Made by a program: the position numbers and the translations under genes. From assembly GCF_036860675.1 (NCBI RefSeq), contig NZ_JAYKGK010000006.1:143568-207567 (forward strand): 64,000 nucleotides of DNA, in the 5' to 3' direction. The first letter of the stretch is position 1; the number at the start of each line of letters is the position of its first letter. The notes under the pieces were generated by a model. It had not been told where the DNA came from and did not search any database. It saw nothing but the letters and a program-made list of their open reading frames with translations. This DNA comes from Rosettibacter primus. Lineage in GTDB: Bacteria > Bacteroidota > Ignavibacteria > Ignavibacteriales > Melioribacteraceae. Shown here piece by piece: positions 1-9,600 of this stretch.

Positions 1-302
1 TTTTCGCCGTCTGCATAATGCAACAGTGCTATTCTTGCAGAACGATTTGGGTCATACTCAATAGAAAATACTTTTGCTGGAATTCCAAATTTATCTCTTT
101 TAAAATCAATGATTCTATATTGACGTTTATGTCCACCACCTCTATGACGAGCAGTTACTCTTCCTAAATTATTTCTACCACCAGATTTTTTTAGTGGAGC
201 AAGTAGAGATTTTTCTGGTGTAGTTTTAGTTATCTCCTCAAATGTGGAGATACTCATAAATCTCGTACCAGGTGTTATCGGTTTTAATTTTCTAATTCCC
301 AT
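1..302 (-). CDS. rplB: 50S ribosomal protein L2 (partial, runs off the window)
   Basis: N-terminal 100 residues of ribosomal protein L2, which binds 23S rRNA near the peptidyl-transferase centre. The translation starts MGIRKLKPITPGTRF and continues with the basic stretch ARHRGGGHKRQYRIIDFKR typical of L2. The start at 302 has GGAG about seven bases upstream. The C-terminal two thirds lie before position 1. It is the last visible gene of the S10 operon, 21 bp after rplW, in the usual order S10-L3-L4-L23-L2. Confidence 0.95.
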   Translation of the reverse strand, partial: MGIRKLKPITPGTRFMSISTFEEITKTTPEKSLLAPLKKSGGRNNLGRVTARHRGGGHKRQYRIIDFKRDKFGIPAKVFSIEYDPNRSARIALLHYADGE

Positions 303-323
303 TGAATCTCCAATTCAATCGAT

Positions 324-620
324 TTATACTTGACCAAAGATGTCGATTGTTTGACCTTCTTTCAAAGTTACAATAGCTTTTTTGAATTTTGGTGTTCTGC
401 CTGTAAAACGACCTCTTCTTGTAAACTGTGTTTTTGTTTTCCCTTTATATCTAATAGTATTTACCGAAACTACATCAACATTAAATTTTTCTTTAATAGC
501 TTTAGCAATTTCGATTTTATTAGCATCAATATTCACAATAAAGCCATATTTATTAGGATGCTTCTCGCTAATTTTTGTCATTTTCTCTGTAATCAAAGGT
601 CTAATTAAAATTGTTTTCAT
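324..620 (-). CDS. rplW: 50S ribosomal protein L23
   Basis: Ribosomal protein L23 (98 aa), which sits at the exit of the peptide tunnel and is the docking site for trigger factor and SRP. The sequence opens with IRPLITEKMTK, the conserved N-terminal signature, and contains the basic extended loop (RYKGKTKTQFTRRGRFTGRTPKFKKAIVTL, given here only as its character) that reaches into the rRNA. Length is normal for bacteria. It lies 12 bp after rplD and 21 bp before rplB in the S10 operon. Confidence 0.96.
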   Translation of the reverse strand: MKTILIRPLITEKMTKISEKHPNKYGFIVNIDANKIEIAKAIKEKFNVDVVSVNTIRYKGKTKTQFTRRGRFTGRTPKFKKAIVTLKEGQTIDIFGQV

Positions 621-632
621 TTTCTTACCTGA

Positions 633-1259
633 TTAATTAAATGTACTTTCAAGAAGAGTAAGTGCACTTTTTTGTAAAATTAGAACTTGATTGTTCAGTA
701 ATTCATAGGCAGAAGCTTTGTTAGCTTCGAGTATATTTACTCTTTCAATATTTCTTCCTGATTTATAAACATTTTCAAGTGTTCCATTTGTCAACAGCAA
801 TGTCTTCTTACCATCTATGTTCAATGCTTTAAGAATATTTACAAAATCTTTTGTCTTTGGTTTTTCAAAATTAAAATCTTCAAGCACAATTATTTGATTA
901 TTCTTAGCTTTATAAGATAAAGCGGATTTGCGAGCTAATGCATTAACTTTTTTATTCAACTTTTGTCTATAATCTCTTGGTTTAGGGCCAAAAATTGTAC
1001 CGCCACCTATCCAGAGAGGAGAACGAATCGAACCAGCTCTTGCACCACCTCTTCCTTTTTGACGCCATGGTTTTTTTCCACCACCACGAACTTCACTTCT
1101 TTCTTTTGTTTTATGTGTCCCCTGTCTTTGATTAGCTAAATAAGCTTTAACAGCTAAATACAGAGCGTGGTCATTAGGTTCGATTTCAAAAATATCTTTT
1201 GAAAGCTCGACTTGTTCGCCTGTTTTTGTTCCGTCTATTTTATAAACATCTAATTTCAT
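633..1259 (-). CDS. rplD: 50S ribosomal protein L4
   Basis: Ribosomal protein L4 (208 aa), which lines the constriction of the exit tunnel. The long basic, Gly/Arg-rich loop at about residues 45-85 (EVRGGGKKPWRQKGRGGARAG is its core) is the L4 hallmark. Length is typical. In enterobacteria L4 also represses its own operon; nothing in this sequence proves that here. It is 13 bp after rplC and 12 bp before rplW. Confidence 0.96.
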   Translation of the reverse strand: MKLDVYKIDGTKTGEQVELSKDIFEIEPNDHALYLAVKAYLANQRQGTHKTKERSEVRGGGKKPWRQKGRGGARAGSIRSPLWIGGGTIFGPKPRDYRQKLNKKVNALARKSALSYKAKNNQIIVLEDFNFEKPKTKDFVNILKALNIDGKKTLLLTNGTLENVYKSGRNIERVNILEANKASAYELLNNQVLILQKSALTLLESTFN

Positions 1260-1272
1260 TTTCTATCAACAA

Positions 1273-1893
1273 TTATTTATTAATTGCAACTATTGAATTA
1301 ATTGAGCCAGGTACAGCTCCTTTTACCATTATAATATTTTTTTCTGGAATTACTTTTACAACTTTCAAATTTCTGATTGTTACATTTTCATAACCCATTC
1401 TTCCCGCCATTCTCTGTCCTTTAAAAACTCTGGACGGGAAAGAACTTGCACCTATAGAACCTGGGGCACGTACTCTATCACTTTGTCCGTGAGTAGTTGA
1501 ACCAACCCCACCAAATCCATGACGTTTTACAACACCTTGGAATCCTTTACCTTTACTTTTTCCAGAAACTTTAACCTTATCCCCTTCCTGGAAAATATCA
1601 ACTTTAATTTCATCACCAATTTTATAGTTCTCTATTTCAAAATTTCTAAATTCTTTTAGAACTCTTGGTGGTTTCAAACCAAGTTTTTGAAACACTGCTA
1701 ACTGTGGTTTATTTACATGCTTTTCTTTTCTTTCGCCGAAGCCTAATTGAAGTGATTCATAGCCGTCTTTTTCTTTTGTTTTAACTGCATAAACAATGCA
1801 AGGACCAGCTTCAAGAACAGTCACTGGGATTATTTTCCCATCTTCGGCAAAAATATTTGTCATTCCCAATTTTTTAGCTAACAAACCTGGCAT
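1273..1893 (-). CDS. rplC: 50S ribosomal protein L3
   Basis: Ribosomal protein L3 (206 aa), an early 23S rRNA-binding assembly protein. It shows the N-terminal LLAKKLGMTNIF motif, the GKGFQGVVKRHGF segment and the central loop around HGQSDRVRAPGSIG that approaches the peptidyl-transferase centre, followed by GQRMAGRMG. Length is normal. Second gene of the S10 block, 10 bp after rpsJ. Confidence 0.96.
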   Translation of the reverse strand: MPGLLAKKLGMTNIFAEDGKIIPVTVLEAGPCIVYAVKTKEKDGYESLQLGFGERKEKHVNKPQLAVFQKLGLKPPRVLKEFRNFEIENYKIGDEIKVDIFQEGDKVKVSGKSKGKGFQGVVKRHGFGGVGSTTHGQSDRVRAPGSIGASSFPSRVFKGQRMAGRMGYENVTIRNLKVVKVIPEKNIIMVKGAVPGSINSIVAINK

Positions 1894-1903
1894 TTTATTC
1901 TTC

Positions 1904-2212
1904 CTATAACTTTATCTCAATATCAACGCCGGCAGGTATTTCTAACTTGCTCAGCGCATCAACAGTTTTATTATTAGAATTATGAATATCAATAATTCTT
2001 TTATGAGCCCTAATCTCAAATTGTTCACGTGATTTTTTATCTACGTGCGGCGACCTTAAAACTGTAAAAACAGTTCTTTTTGTTGGCAAAGGAATTGGTC
2101 CAGAGACAACCGCACCTGTACTTTTTACAGTCTTGATAATTTTTTCAGTTGACTTATCAATCAAAATATGATCGTATGATTTCAACTTAATTCTAATTTT
2201 TTGACCGGGCAC
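1904..2212 (-). CDS. rpsJ: 30S ribosomal protein S10
   Basis: Ribosomal protein S10 (102 aa), a 30S head protein that is also NusE, the NusB partner in antitermination. It is recognised by IRIKLKSYDH at the N-terminus, then GPIPLPTKR and SPHVDKKSREQFEIRTHKR-like sequence (here RAHKR). It begins the S10 block; between it and tuf lies a hairpin followed by a T-rich run, so the block may be only partly co-transcribed with tuf. Confidence 0.96.
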   Translation of the reverse strand: MPGQKIRIKLKSYDHILIDKSTEKIIKTVKSTGAVVSGPIPLPTKRTVFTVLRSPHVDKKSREQFEIRAHKRIIDIHNSNNKTVDALSKLEIPAGVDIEIKL

Positions 2213-2244
2213 TTTTTATAATCTCCTTTTTCAAACAAAAATAA

Positions 2245-2266
2245 AGGGAAAGAAAATTCTTTCCCT
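2245..2266 (-). terminator. Hairpin with T-rich tail between tuf and rpsJ
   Basis: An inverted repeat, AGGGAAAG and CTTTCCCT around an AT-only loop, lies just after the tuf stop. On the minus strand it is followed by TTATTTTTGTTTG, which fits an intrinsic terminator or attenuator. Since rpsJ follows in the same direction only about 30 bases later, partial read-through is the likeliest role, separating tuf/str transcription from the S10 genes. The structure is read directly; the function is inferred. Confidence 0.6.
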
Positions 2267-2278
2267 CAAATAATTTAT

Positions 2279-3484
2279 TTATTCAATAATTTTGGTTACA
2301 ACTCCAGCACCTACAGTTCTACCACCTTCACGGATAGCAAAACGCAAACCTTCTTCCATAGCAATTTCTGCAATTAATTCAACTTTCAATCTTACATTAT
2401 CACCTGGCATAACCATTTCAGTTCCTTCTGGTAATGTTGCAACTCCAGTTACATCTGTTGTTCTGAAATAGAACTGTGGACGATATCCGTTAAAGAATGG
2501 TGTATGACGTCCACCTTCTTCTTTTGAGAGCACATAAACTTCACCTTCAAAAACTTTATGCGGTGTAATGGAACCTGGTTTTGCAACAACCATTCCTCTT
2601 TCAATTTCTTTTTTATCAATACCTCTTAATAACAATCCAGCATTGTCGCCAGCTATTGCTTCATCGAGTTCTTTACGGAACATTTCAATACCGGTGACAA
2701 CTGTTTTCTTATGCTGGCCTAAGCCAATTAATTCAACTTCTTCGTTTAATTTAATTCTGCCTCTTTCAACTCTGCCTGTTGCAACTGTACCACGACCTGT
2801 AATTGAGAAAACATCTTCAACTGGCATTAAGAATGGTTTATCAATACTTCTTTCTGGAATTGGTATATAGCTATCAACTGCATCCATTAATTCCCAGATA
2901 CATTTATATCTCTCGTCTGTAATTGGTGCACCTGCCATACCAGCTTCCATAGCTTTCAAAGCAGAACCTCTAATGATTGGAATTTCATTTCCAGGGAATT
3001 CATATTTTGATAACAACTCTCTTACTTCCATTTCTACAAGATCAATCAATTCAGGGTCATCAACCATATCAACTTTGTTTAAGAATACTACGATTCTGGG
3101 AACACCAACCTGACGAGCTAAAAGAATATGTTCTCTTGTTTGAGGCATTGGACCATCGGTTGCTGCAACAACAAGAATAGCACCGTCCATTTGAGCAGCA
3201 CCAGTAATCATGTTCTTTACATAGTCTGCGTGACCTGGACAGTCAACATGAGCATAGTGTCTTTTTTCTGTAGAATATTCTACGTGTGCAGTAGCAATTG
3301 TGATACCTCTTTCTCTTTCCTCCGGAGCATTATCGATACTGTCGAATGTTCTAACCTGTGATAATCCTTTTTGAGCTAATGCCATGGTGATGGCAGCTGT
3401 AAGAGTAGTTTTACCATGGTCTACGTGTCCAATAGTACCTATATTAACATGAGGTTTACTACGATCAAATTTTTCTTTTGCCAT
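2279..3484 (-). CDS. tuf: Elongation factor Tu
   Basis: EF-Tu (401 aa), the GTPase that delivers aminoacyl-tRNA to the ribosome. GTPase motifs are intact: P-loop GHVDHGKT at residues 19-26, DCPGH, and NKVD; the switch I region has RGITIATAHVEY. Domains 2 and 3 follow at full length. It is the fourth gene of the str operon (rpsL-rpsG-fusA-tuf), 48 bp after fusA. No second tuf copy is seen beside the tRNA-Tyr/Thr/Gly/Trp cluster, where many bacteria carry one. Confidence 0.98.
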   Translation of the reverse strand: MAKEKFDRSKPHVNIGTIGHVDHGKTTLTAAITMALAQKGLSQVRTFDSIDNAPEERERGITIATAHVEYSTEKRHYAHVDCPGHADYVKNMITGAAQMDGAILVVAATDGPMPQTREHILLARQVGVPRIVVFLNKVDMVDDPELIDLVEMEVRELLSKYEFPGNEIPIIRGSALKAMEAGMAGAPITDERYKCIWELMDAVDSYIPIPERSIDKPFLMPVEDVFSITGRGTVATGRVERGRIKLNEEVELIGLGQHKKTVVTGIEMFRKELDEAIAGDNAGLLLRGIDKKEIERGMVVAKPGSITPHKVFEGEVYVLSKEEGGRHTPFFNGYRPQFYFRTTDVTGVATLPEGTEMVMPGDNVRLKVELIAEIAMEEGLRFAIREGGRTVGAGVVTKIIE

Positions 3485-3532
3485 CGAGTTACTCTCCTTG
3501 TTATTTATTTTCTAATTAATTTGTTTATTATT

Positions 3533-5635
3533 CTAAAATTGTTCAACTGATGATTTTTTCAATTGTGATTTTTCAGTAATTTCTTCAGCAACCGACTTAG
3601 GAACCTCTGCATAATGAGAAAATTGCATTGTAAAGATTGCTCGTCCTTGAGTCATAGATCTTAAAGTAGTTGCATAACCAAACATTTCAGCAAGTGGAAC
3701 CTGAGCTTTAATTACCTGAGCATCCTTTCGCATTGTAAATCCTTCAATTTTTCCTCTTCTTGAGTTCAAATCACCCATAACATCGCCAAGATATTCTTCT
3801 GGTGTAATTACTTCAACATTCATAATCGGTTCAAGCAAAATCGGGTCTGCCTTTAGCGCACCTTGCTTGAAAGCAATTGAAGCTGCAACTTTAAATGAAA
3901 TTTCATCAGAGTCAACTTCATGATAAGAACCATCAAATAATTTAACTTTTACATCTACAACAGGATAACCAGCAAGTACTCCATTCCTCATTGCATCCTG
4001 AATACCATGAATAATTGGATTAATATATTCTTTAGGCACAACACCGCCAACTATTGCATTTTCAAATTCGAAACCTTTACCCGGTTCATTTGGTGAAAGC
4101 TCAAGCCAGACATGACCATATTTACCTCGTCCACCAGTTTGTTTAATAAATTTACCTTCAGCTTGGACTGTTTTTGTAATTGTTTCTCTATAAGCTACTT
4201 GAGGTTTACCAACATTAGCTTCAACTTTAAATTCTCTTTTCATTCTATCAACTAAAATTTCGAGATGAAGTTCACCCATTCCACTAATCAATGTCTGTCC
4301 TGTTTCCTCGTCAACAAAAACTTTGAAAGTTGGATCCTCATCAGATAGCTTAGAAAGAGCATCTGATAATTTATCTTGGTCTGCTTTAGTTTTTGGTTCA
4401 ATTGCAATCTGAATAACTGGTTCAGGGAATGCCATTCTTTCAAGAATTATTGGGTCGTCTTCGGTACATAAAGTGTCGCCAGTTCTTGTAAATTTCAAAC
4501 CAACAAGTGCTGCAATATCACCAGCTCTAACTTCATCCATATCTTCTCTATGATTAGCATGCATTAAAAGAACTCTTCCTACTCTTTCTTTTTTATCTGC
4601 GACAGAATTATAAACATAAGAACCTGCTTTCAATGTGCCAGTGTAAACTCTAATAAATGTCAATTTACCTACATAGGGGTCTGTCATAATTTTAAATGCA
4701 AGAGCAGTAAACTTTTCATTAGGGTCAATTTTTCTTTCAACATGGTCTTTTTTATGAACATGATGTGCAACTAAGTTGCCTAAATCCAAAGGCGAAGGTA
4801 AGAAATCAACAACAGCATCAAGAAGCATTTGAACGCCTTTATTTTTAAATGAAGAACCGCATAGTACAGGAACAATTTTTAATTGAATAGTTGCCTGACG
4901 CAAAACTTTTTTAATTTCTTCAGCTGAAATTTCTTTACCTTCGAGATATTTTTCAAGAAGAGTATCATCAATCTCTGATACTGCTTCAAGCATTTGAGTT
5001 CTATATTTTTGAGCTAATGGCATTAAATCAGCAGGTATATCAACATCCTCGTATGTAGTTCCAAGAGTTTCTTCGTGATACATACGAGCTTTCATTGTCA
5101 TTAAATCAATAATACCACTAAACAAGTCACCATCACCCACAGGCAAAGCAATAGGAACTGCATTTGCACCAAGTCTGTCCTTCATCATCTGCACTGCATT
5201 ATAAAAATCTGCTCCAACTCTATCCATTTTATTCACAAAAGCAATTCTTGGTACTCCATATTTATCAGCCTGTCTCCAGACAGTTTCTGATTGAGGTTCT
5301 ACTCCTCCAACTGCACAGAACAGTGCAATTGCACCATCTAAAACTCTTAAAGAACGCTCAACTTCTACTGTAAAGTCAACATGCCCAGGAGTATCAATAA
5401 TATTTATTTGATGATTGTTCCACATTGTTGTTGTAGCAGCACTGGTTATAGTTATTCCTCTTTCCTTTTCCTGTTCCATCCAGTCCATTGTAGCAGAACC
5501 ATTATGAACTTCACCCATGCGATGAACTTTGCCGGTATAATAAAGAATTCGTTCTGTTGTAGTTGTTTTACCGGCATCAATATGAGCCATAATACCAATA
5601 TTTCTAACCCTACTTATGTCAACTCTATTAGACAT
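3533..5635 (-). CDS. fusA: Elongation factor G
   Basis: EF-G (700 aa), the translocase GTPase. P-loop AHIDAGKTT at residues 17-25, the RGITITSAATT switch I, DTPGHVDF and NKMD are all present. The G, II, III, IV and V domains are complete by length, including the domain IV part GGRGKYGHVWLEL. It lies 23 bp after rpsG within the str operon. Confidence 0.98.
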   Translation of the reverse strand: MSNRVDISRVRNIGIMAHIDAGKTTTTERILYYTGKVHRMGEVHNGSATMDWMEQEKERGITITSAATTTMWNNHQINIIDTPGHVDFTVEVERSLRVLDGAIALFCAVGGVEPQSETVWRQADKYGVPRIAFVNKMDRVGADFYNAVQMMKDRLGANAVPIALPVGDGDLFSGIIDLMTMKARMYHEETLGTTYEDVDIPADLMPLAQKYRTQMLEAVSEIDDTLLEKYLEGKEISAEEIKKVLRQATIQLKIVPVLCGSSFKNKGVQMLLDAVVDFLPSPLDLGNLVAHHVHKKDHVERKIDPNEKFTALAFKIMTDPYVGKLTFIRVYTGTLKAGSYVYNSVADKKERVGRVLLMHANHREDMDEVRAGDIAALVGLKFTRTGDTLCTEDDPIILERMAFPEPVIQIAIEPKTKADQDKLSDALSKLSDEDPTFKVFVDEETGQTLISGMGELHLEILVDRMKREFKVEANVGKPQVAYRETITKTVQAEGKFIKQTGGRGKYGHVWLELSPNEPGKGFEFENAIVGGVVPKEYINPIIHGIQDAMRNGVLAGYPVVDVKVKLFDGSYHEVDSDEISFKVAASIAFKQGALKADPILLEPIMNVEVITPEEYLGDVMGDLNSRRGKIEGFTMRKDAQVIKAQVPLAEMFGYATTLRSMTQGRAIFTMQFSHYAEVPKSVAEEITEKSQLKKSSVEQF

Positions 5636-5658
5636 TATAAATAATTACTCCTTTCTCA

Positions 5659-6126
5659 TTACCACTTAAAATGAGCAAAAGCCTTATTAGCTTCCGCCAT
5701 TCTATGTGTATCATCTTTTTTCTTTATTGCATTTCCTTCATTATTAGCAGCTGCAATTAGTTCTGCAGCTAATTTCAATGCCATAGATTTATCTTTTCTT
5801 TCACGAGCATAAGTTCTAAGCCATCTTAGTGCAAGAGCAGTTCTTCTTTCAGGACGAACTTCCATAGGGACCTGATATGTAGCTCCACCTACTCTACGGC
5901 TTCTTACTTCGACCATAGGAGATACATTTTGAACTGCTTTTTTAAAAACTTCTAAAGCCGGTTTCTTTGTTCTTTGCTCAATAATATCGAAACTTTCGTA
6001 AACTATTTTTCTGGCAATGGTTTTTTTACCATCCCACATTAAGTAATTAATAAATTTAGCAACCAAAACATCGTTATACTTTGGGTCCGGCTTAATAAAT
6101 CTTTTTTCTGCTCTTTTCTTTCTCAT
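5659..6126 (-). CDS. rpsG: 30S ribosomal protein S7
   Basis: Ribosomal protein S7 (155 aa), the primary nucleator of the 30S head. The sequence has the conserved MRKKRAEKR start, KFINYLMWDGKK, VEVRSRRVGGATYQVP and ALRWL.. motifs and ends HRMAEANKAFAHFKW, the usual bacterial S7 end. Only 3 bp separate it from rpsL, so the two are surely co-translated. Confidence 0.97.
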   Translation of the reverse strand: MRKKRAEKRFIKPDPKYNDVLVAKFINYLMWDGKKTIARKIVYESFDIIEQRTKKPALEVFKKAVQNVSPMVEVRSRRVGGATYQVPMEVRPERRTALALRWLRTYARERKDKSMALKLAAELIAAANNEGNAIKKKDDTHRMAEANKAFAHFKW

Positions 6127-6129
6127 AAA

Positions 6130-6507
6130 CTATTTTGCTTTTGGTTTTTTAGTTCCGTATTTAGATCTACCTTTTTTTCTATCTTCAACTCCGCTTGCGT
6201 CGAGAGTTCCTCTTATAATATGATAACGTACACCAGGCAAATCTTTAACTCTCCCACCTCTAATTAATACTATAGAGTGTTCCTGTAAATTATGACCTTC
6301 TCCAGGAATATATGCCGTAACTTCTATTCCATTAGTCAATCTAACTCTCGCAACTTTTCTAAGAGCTGAATTAGGTTTTTTAGGAGTAGTAGTATAAACT
6401 CTTGTACATACACCACGTTTCTGAGGATTACCTTCCAGAGCTGGTGCTTTATTCTTAGCTTTTACTACTTCTCTTCCTTTTCTTACCAACTGATTAATTG
6501 TTGGCAC
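6130..6507 (-). CDS. rpsL: 30S ribosomal protein S12
   Basis: Ribosomal protein S12 (125 aa), a decoding-centre protein. TTPKKPNSALRKVARVRL and GGRVKDLPGVRYHIIRG are textbook S12 segments; the lysines in both segments, where streptomycin-resistance changes occur in other bacteria, are the wild-type residues. It starts the str operon, about 50 bases downstream of a good promoter at 6551-6582. Confidence 0.97.
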   Translation of the reverse strand: MPTINQLVRKGREVVKAKNKAPALEGNPQKRGVCTRVYTTTPKKPNSALRKVARVRLTNGIEVTAYIPGEGHNLQEHSIVLIRGGRVKDLPGVRYHIIRGTLDASGVEDRKKGRSKYGTKKPKAK

Positions 6508-6550
6508 TAATATTCCTCCAAATTTTTTCTTTTAAGTAAAAATTCAGACT

Positions 6551-6582
6551 CAAAATTTATTGATTATCAACCCAATTGTCAA
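6551..6582 (-). promoter_or_regulatory. Promoter of the str operon (rpsL-rpsG-fusA-tuf)
   Basis: On the minus strand TTGACA (6577-6582) is followed after 17 bases by TAAATT, which continues as TAAATTTTG (6551-6559). This joins a standard -35 box to the TAnnTTTG-like element seen at other promoters in this window. It lies in the 101-bp gap between rpoC and rpsL, 45 bases before the rpsL start. Confidence 0.6.
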
Positions 6583-6608
6583 GAAATCAATTTATATTTT
6601 TGAATTTT

Positions 6609-9600
6609 TTAAGCAGATTCTTCTTCAACTCCTTCCTTTGGAATAGCCTCTTTTGCTTCTACTTCTTCTTCTGTCAGAATAATATTTTTATATTTTTTCA
6701 GGCCAGTACCTGCAGGGATTAAATGTCCCATAACAACATTTTCTTTAAGTCCAATTAGATAATCAGTTCTTGCTTCAGTTGCTGCATTTGTAAGAACTTT
6801 TGTTGTTTCCTGGAATGACGCAGCAGAAATAAAGCTTTCTGTAGATAAAGCAGCATGTGTTATACCTAATAATATATTCTCAAATGTAGCAGGTTCTGCA
6901 TCTCTTACTTTCATAGGTTTTTTGCCTTTACGAGTTAAATCCGCATTAATTTCTCTGTATTTTGAACGAGGTATTAATTGACCTGCTTTATATTTAGATT
7001 GTCCTGGGTCAATTATATAAACCATATTTTTAATGCGTTCATTCTCTTCAAGTAATCTATTTCTGTCAACCAAATCTTCTTCAATAAAATTAGTGTCGCC
7101 TGCAGAAATTATTTTCAGTTTTTGCAACATTTGACGAACAATGATTTCTATATGCTTATCATTAATTTTTACACCCTGTAAACGATACACATCTTGAATT
7201 TCATTTACAAGATATTCTTGAACGGCATTAGGACCTTTAATCTTTAAGATATCATGAGGATTAATTGGTCCATCTGTAATTTTTTCTCCAGCTGGAATTT
7301 CGTCACCTTCCTGAACAAGTATATGCTTTCCATAAGGAACAGAATATACTTTTTGAATTGAACCATCTAGTGATTCTATAATTATATCTCTTGCACCTTT
7401 TTTACGCGGTCCAAATTTTACTCTCCCTTCAATTTCTGAAACTATTGCTGGGTCATGCGGACTTCTTGCTTCAAATAATTCTGTTACTCTTGGCAATCCG
7501 CCTGTAATATCTCTCGTTTTAGCAGTTGCCTTTGAAATTTTTGCCAATACGGTTCCTGGCTGTATAACCTCACCTTCTTCAACTGATAAATATGCTCGTG
7601 TTGGAATATTAAATATCTTTTCATTTCCATTATCATCTTTAATTAAAATGCTTGGTGTAAGATTTTTGTCTTTTGATTCTATAACAACTTTCTGAACATG
7701 CCCTGTTTGTTCATCTGCAACCTGTTGATAAGTAACATTATCAACTAAATCAACAAAGCTAACTTTTCCACCAATGTCAGAAACAATTACAGAGTTATAT
7801 GGATCGTGATTATAAAGTGGCTGACCTTTAACAACTTTTTGACCATCTTCAACCATTAACTCTGCGCCGTAAGGTATTTCATATTTTTTAATTTGTCTAT
7901 CATCTTCATCAAAAATACCAATTGAACCTCTTCTTCCTATTACAACTTTTACTTTTCCGAATACATCATTCTTTTCTACATAAGAAATTCTTTCGAATTT
8001 TATGGTTCCAGCTACATTGGTTTCAACTTGAGATTGACTTGCAATACGAGATGAAGTTCCACCAAAGTGGAAGGTTCTAAGAGTTAACTGAGTGCCTGGT
8101 TCTCCAATTGATTGAGCAGCTATGATACCAACTGCTTCACCAATTTCTACTAATTGACCTGTAGTTAAATTTCTGCCATAGCATTTTGCACATACTCCAT
8201 GTTTAGCTTCACAGGTCAATACTGTTCTTATATAAACTTGATCAATATTAGCTTCATCTATTTTTTCTGCAATTTCTTCTGTTATTAATTGTCCAGCTTC
8301 TACTATTAGTTCATCTGTTTTAGGGTCATATACATCTTCCTGAGCAACACGACCAATAATTCTTTCAGCAAGTGGTTCTCTTTCTAATTCTACATCTTTA
8401 AGGGCTGTTACATAAATACCGCGGATAGTGCCACAATCTTCTTCTGTTACAATTACATCTTGCGCTACATCGCATAATCTTCTTGTTAAGTAGCCAGCAT
8501 CAGCTGTTTTCAATGCGGTATCAGCAAGACCTTTACGAGCACCGTGTGTAGAAATAAAATATTCAAGAACTGATAGCCCTTCTTTAAAGTTGGCTACAAT
8601 TGGATTTTCAATAATTTCACCAGATTGACCAGTTAAGCTCTTTTGTGGTTTTTGCATAAGACCTCGCATACCGGCAAGCTGACGTACTTGTTCTTGAGAC
8701 CCTCTTGCACCTGAATCAACCATCATATGAAGTGAATTAAATCCATTCTGGTCATTTTTCAATCTTTCCATTAATGATTTTGCAACATTATTTGTTGTAA
8801 ATGTCCATACGTCAATAATTTTATTATATCTTTCAGCATCGGTTATCAAGCCTTGTTCATGTTCATTCAAAATACTGTTTACCTTTTTATTTGCTTCTTC
8901 AATTAATTTTACTTTTTCATCCGGAATAACCATATCACTAAAACTAATTGAAATACCTGCAGCAGTTGCATATCTATAACCTAATTCTTTAACATCATCA
9001 AGGAATTTAGCAGTCACTTCATTGCCTAATTTCATAAACATTTTATAAATCAATCCACTAAATGTTTTCTTAACTAGCAATTCATTTATGAATCCCATTT
9101 CTTTGGGAACTATTTGATTAAATATTACACGGCCAACAGTAGTTTCTAACAATTTATCTTCATATTTTACTTTAATACGAGCATGCAAATCAACTGCTTT
9201 GGAATTATATGCAATTATAACTTCTTCCATACTGCTAAAGATTTTGCCTTCTCCTTTTGCACCAGGTCTAACCTTAGTTAAATAATAGCAACCTAAAACT
9301 ATATCCTGAGTTGGTATTACTATAGGCATTCCATTTTGAGGAGAAAGAATATTATGAGAACTAAGCATTAAAATTGAAGCTTCAAGTTGTGCCTCATAAG
9401 AAAGGGGCACATGAACTGCCATTTGATCACCATCAAAGTCAGCATTAAATGCGGTACATACCATAGGATGTAACTGAATAGCTTTACTATCTATTAATCT
9501 TGGCTGGAATGCTTGAATACCGAGACGGTGCAATGTTGGAGCTCTATTAAGTAGAACTGGATGACCATCAATTAATTTTTCAAGAATTTCCCAAATGATT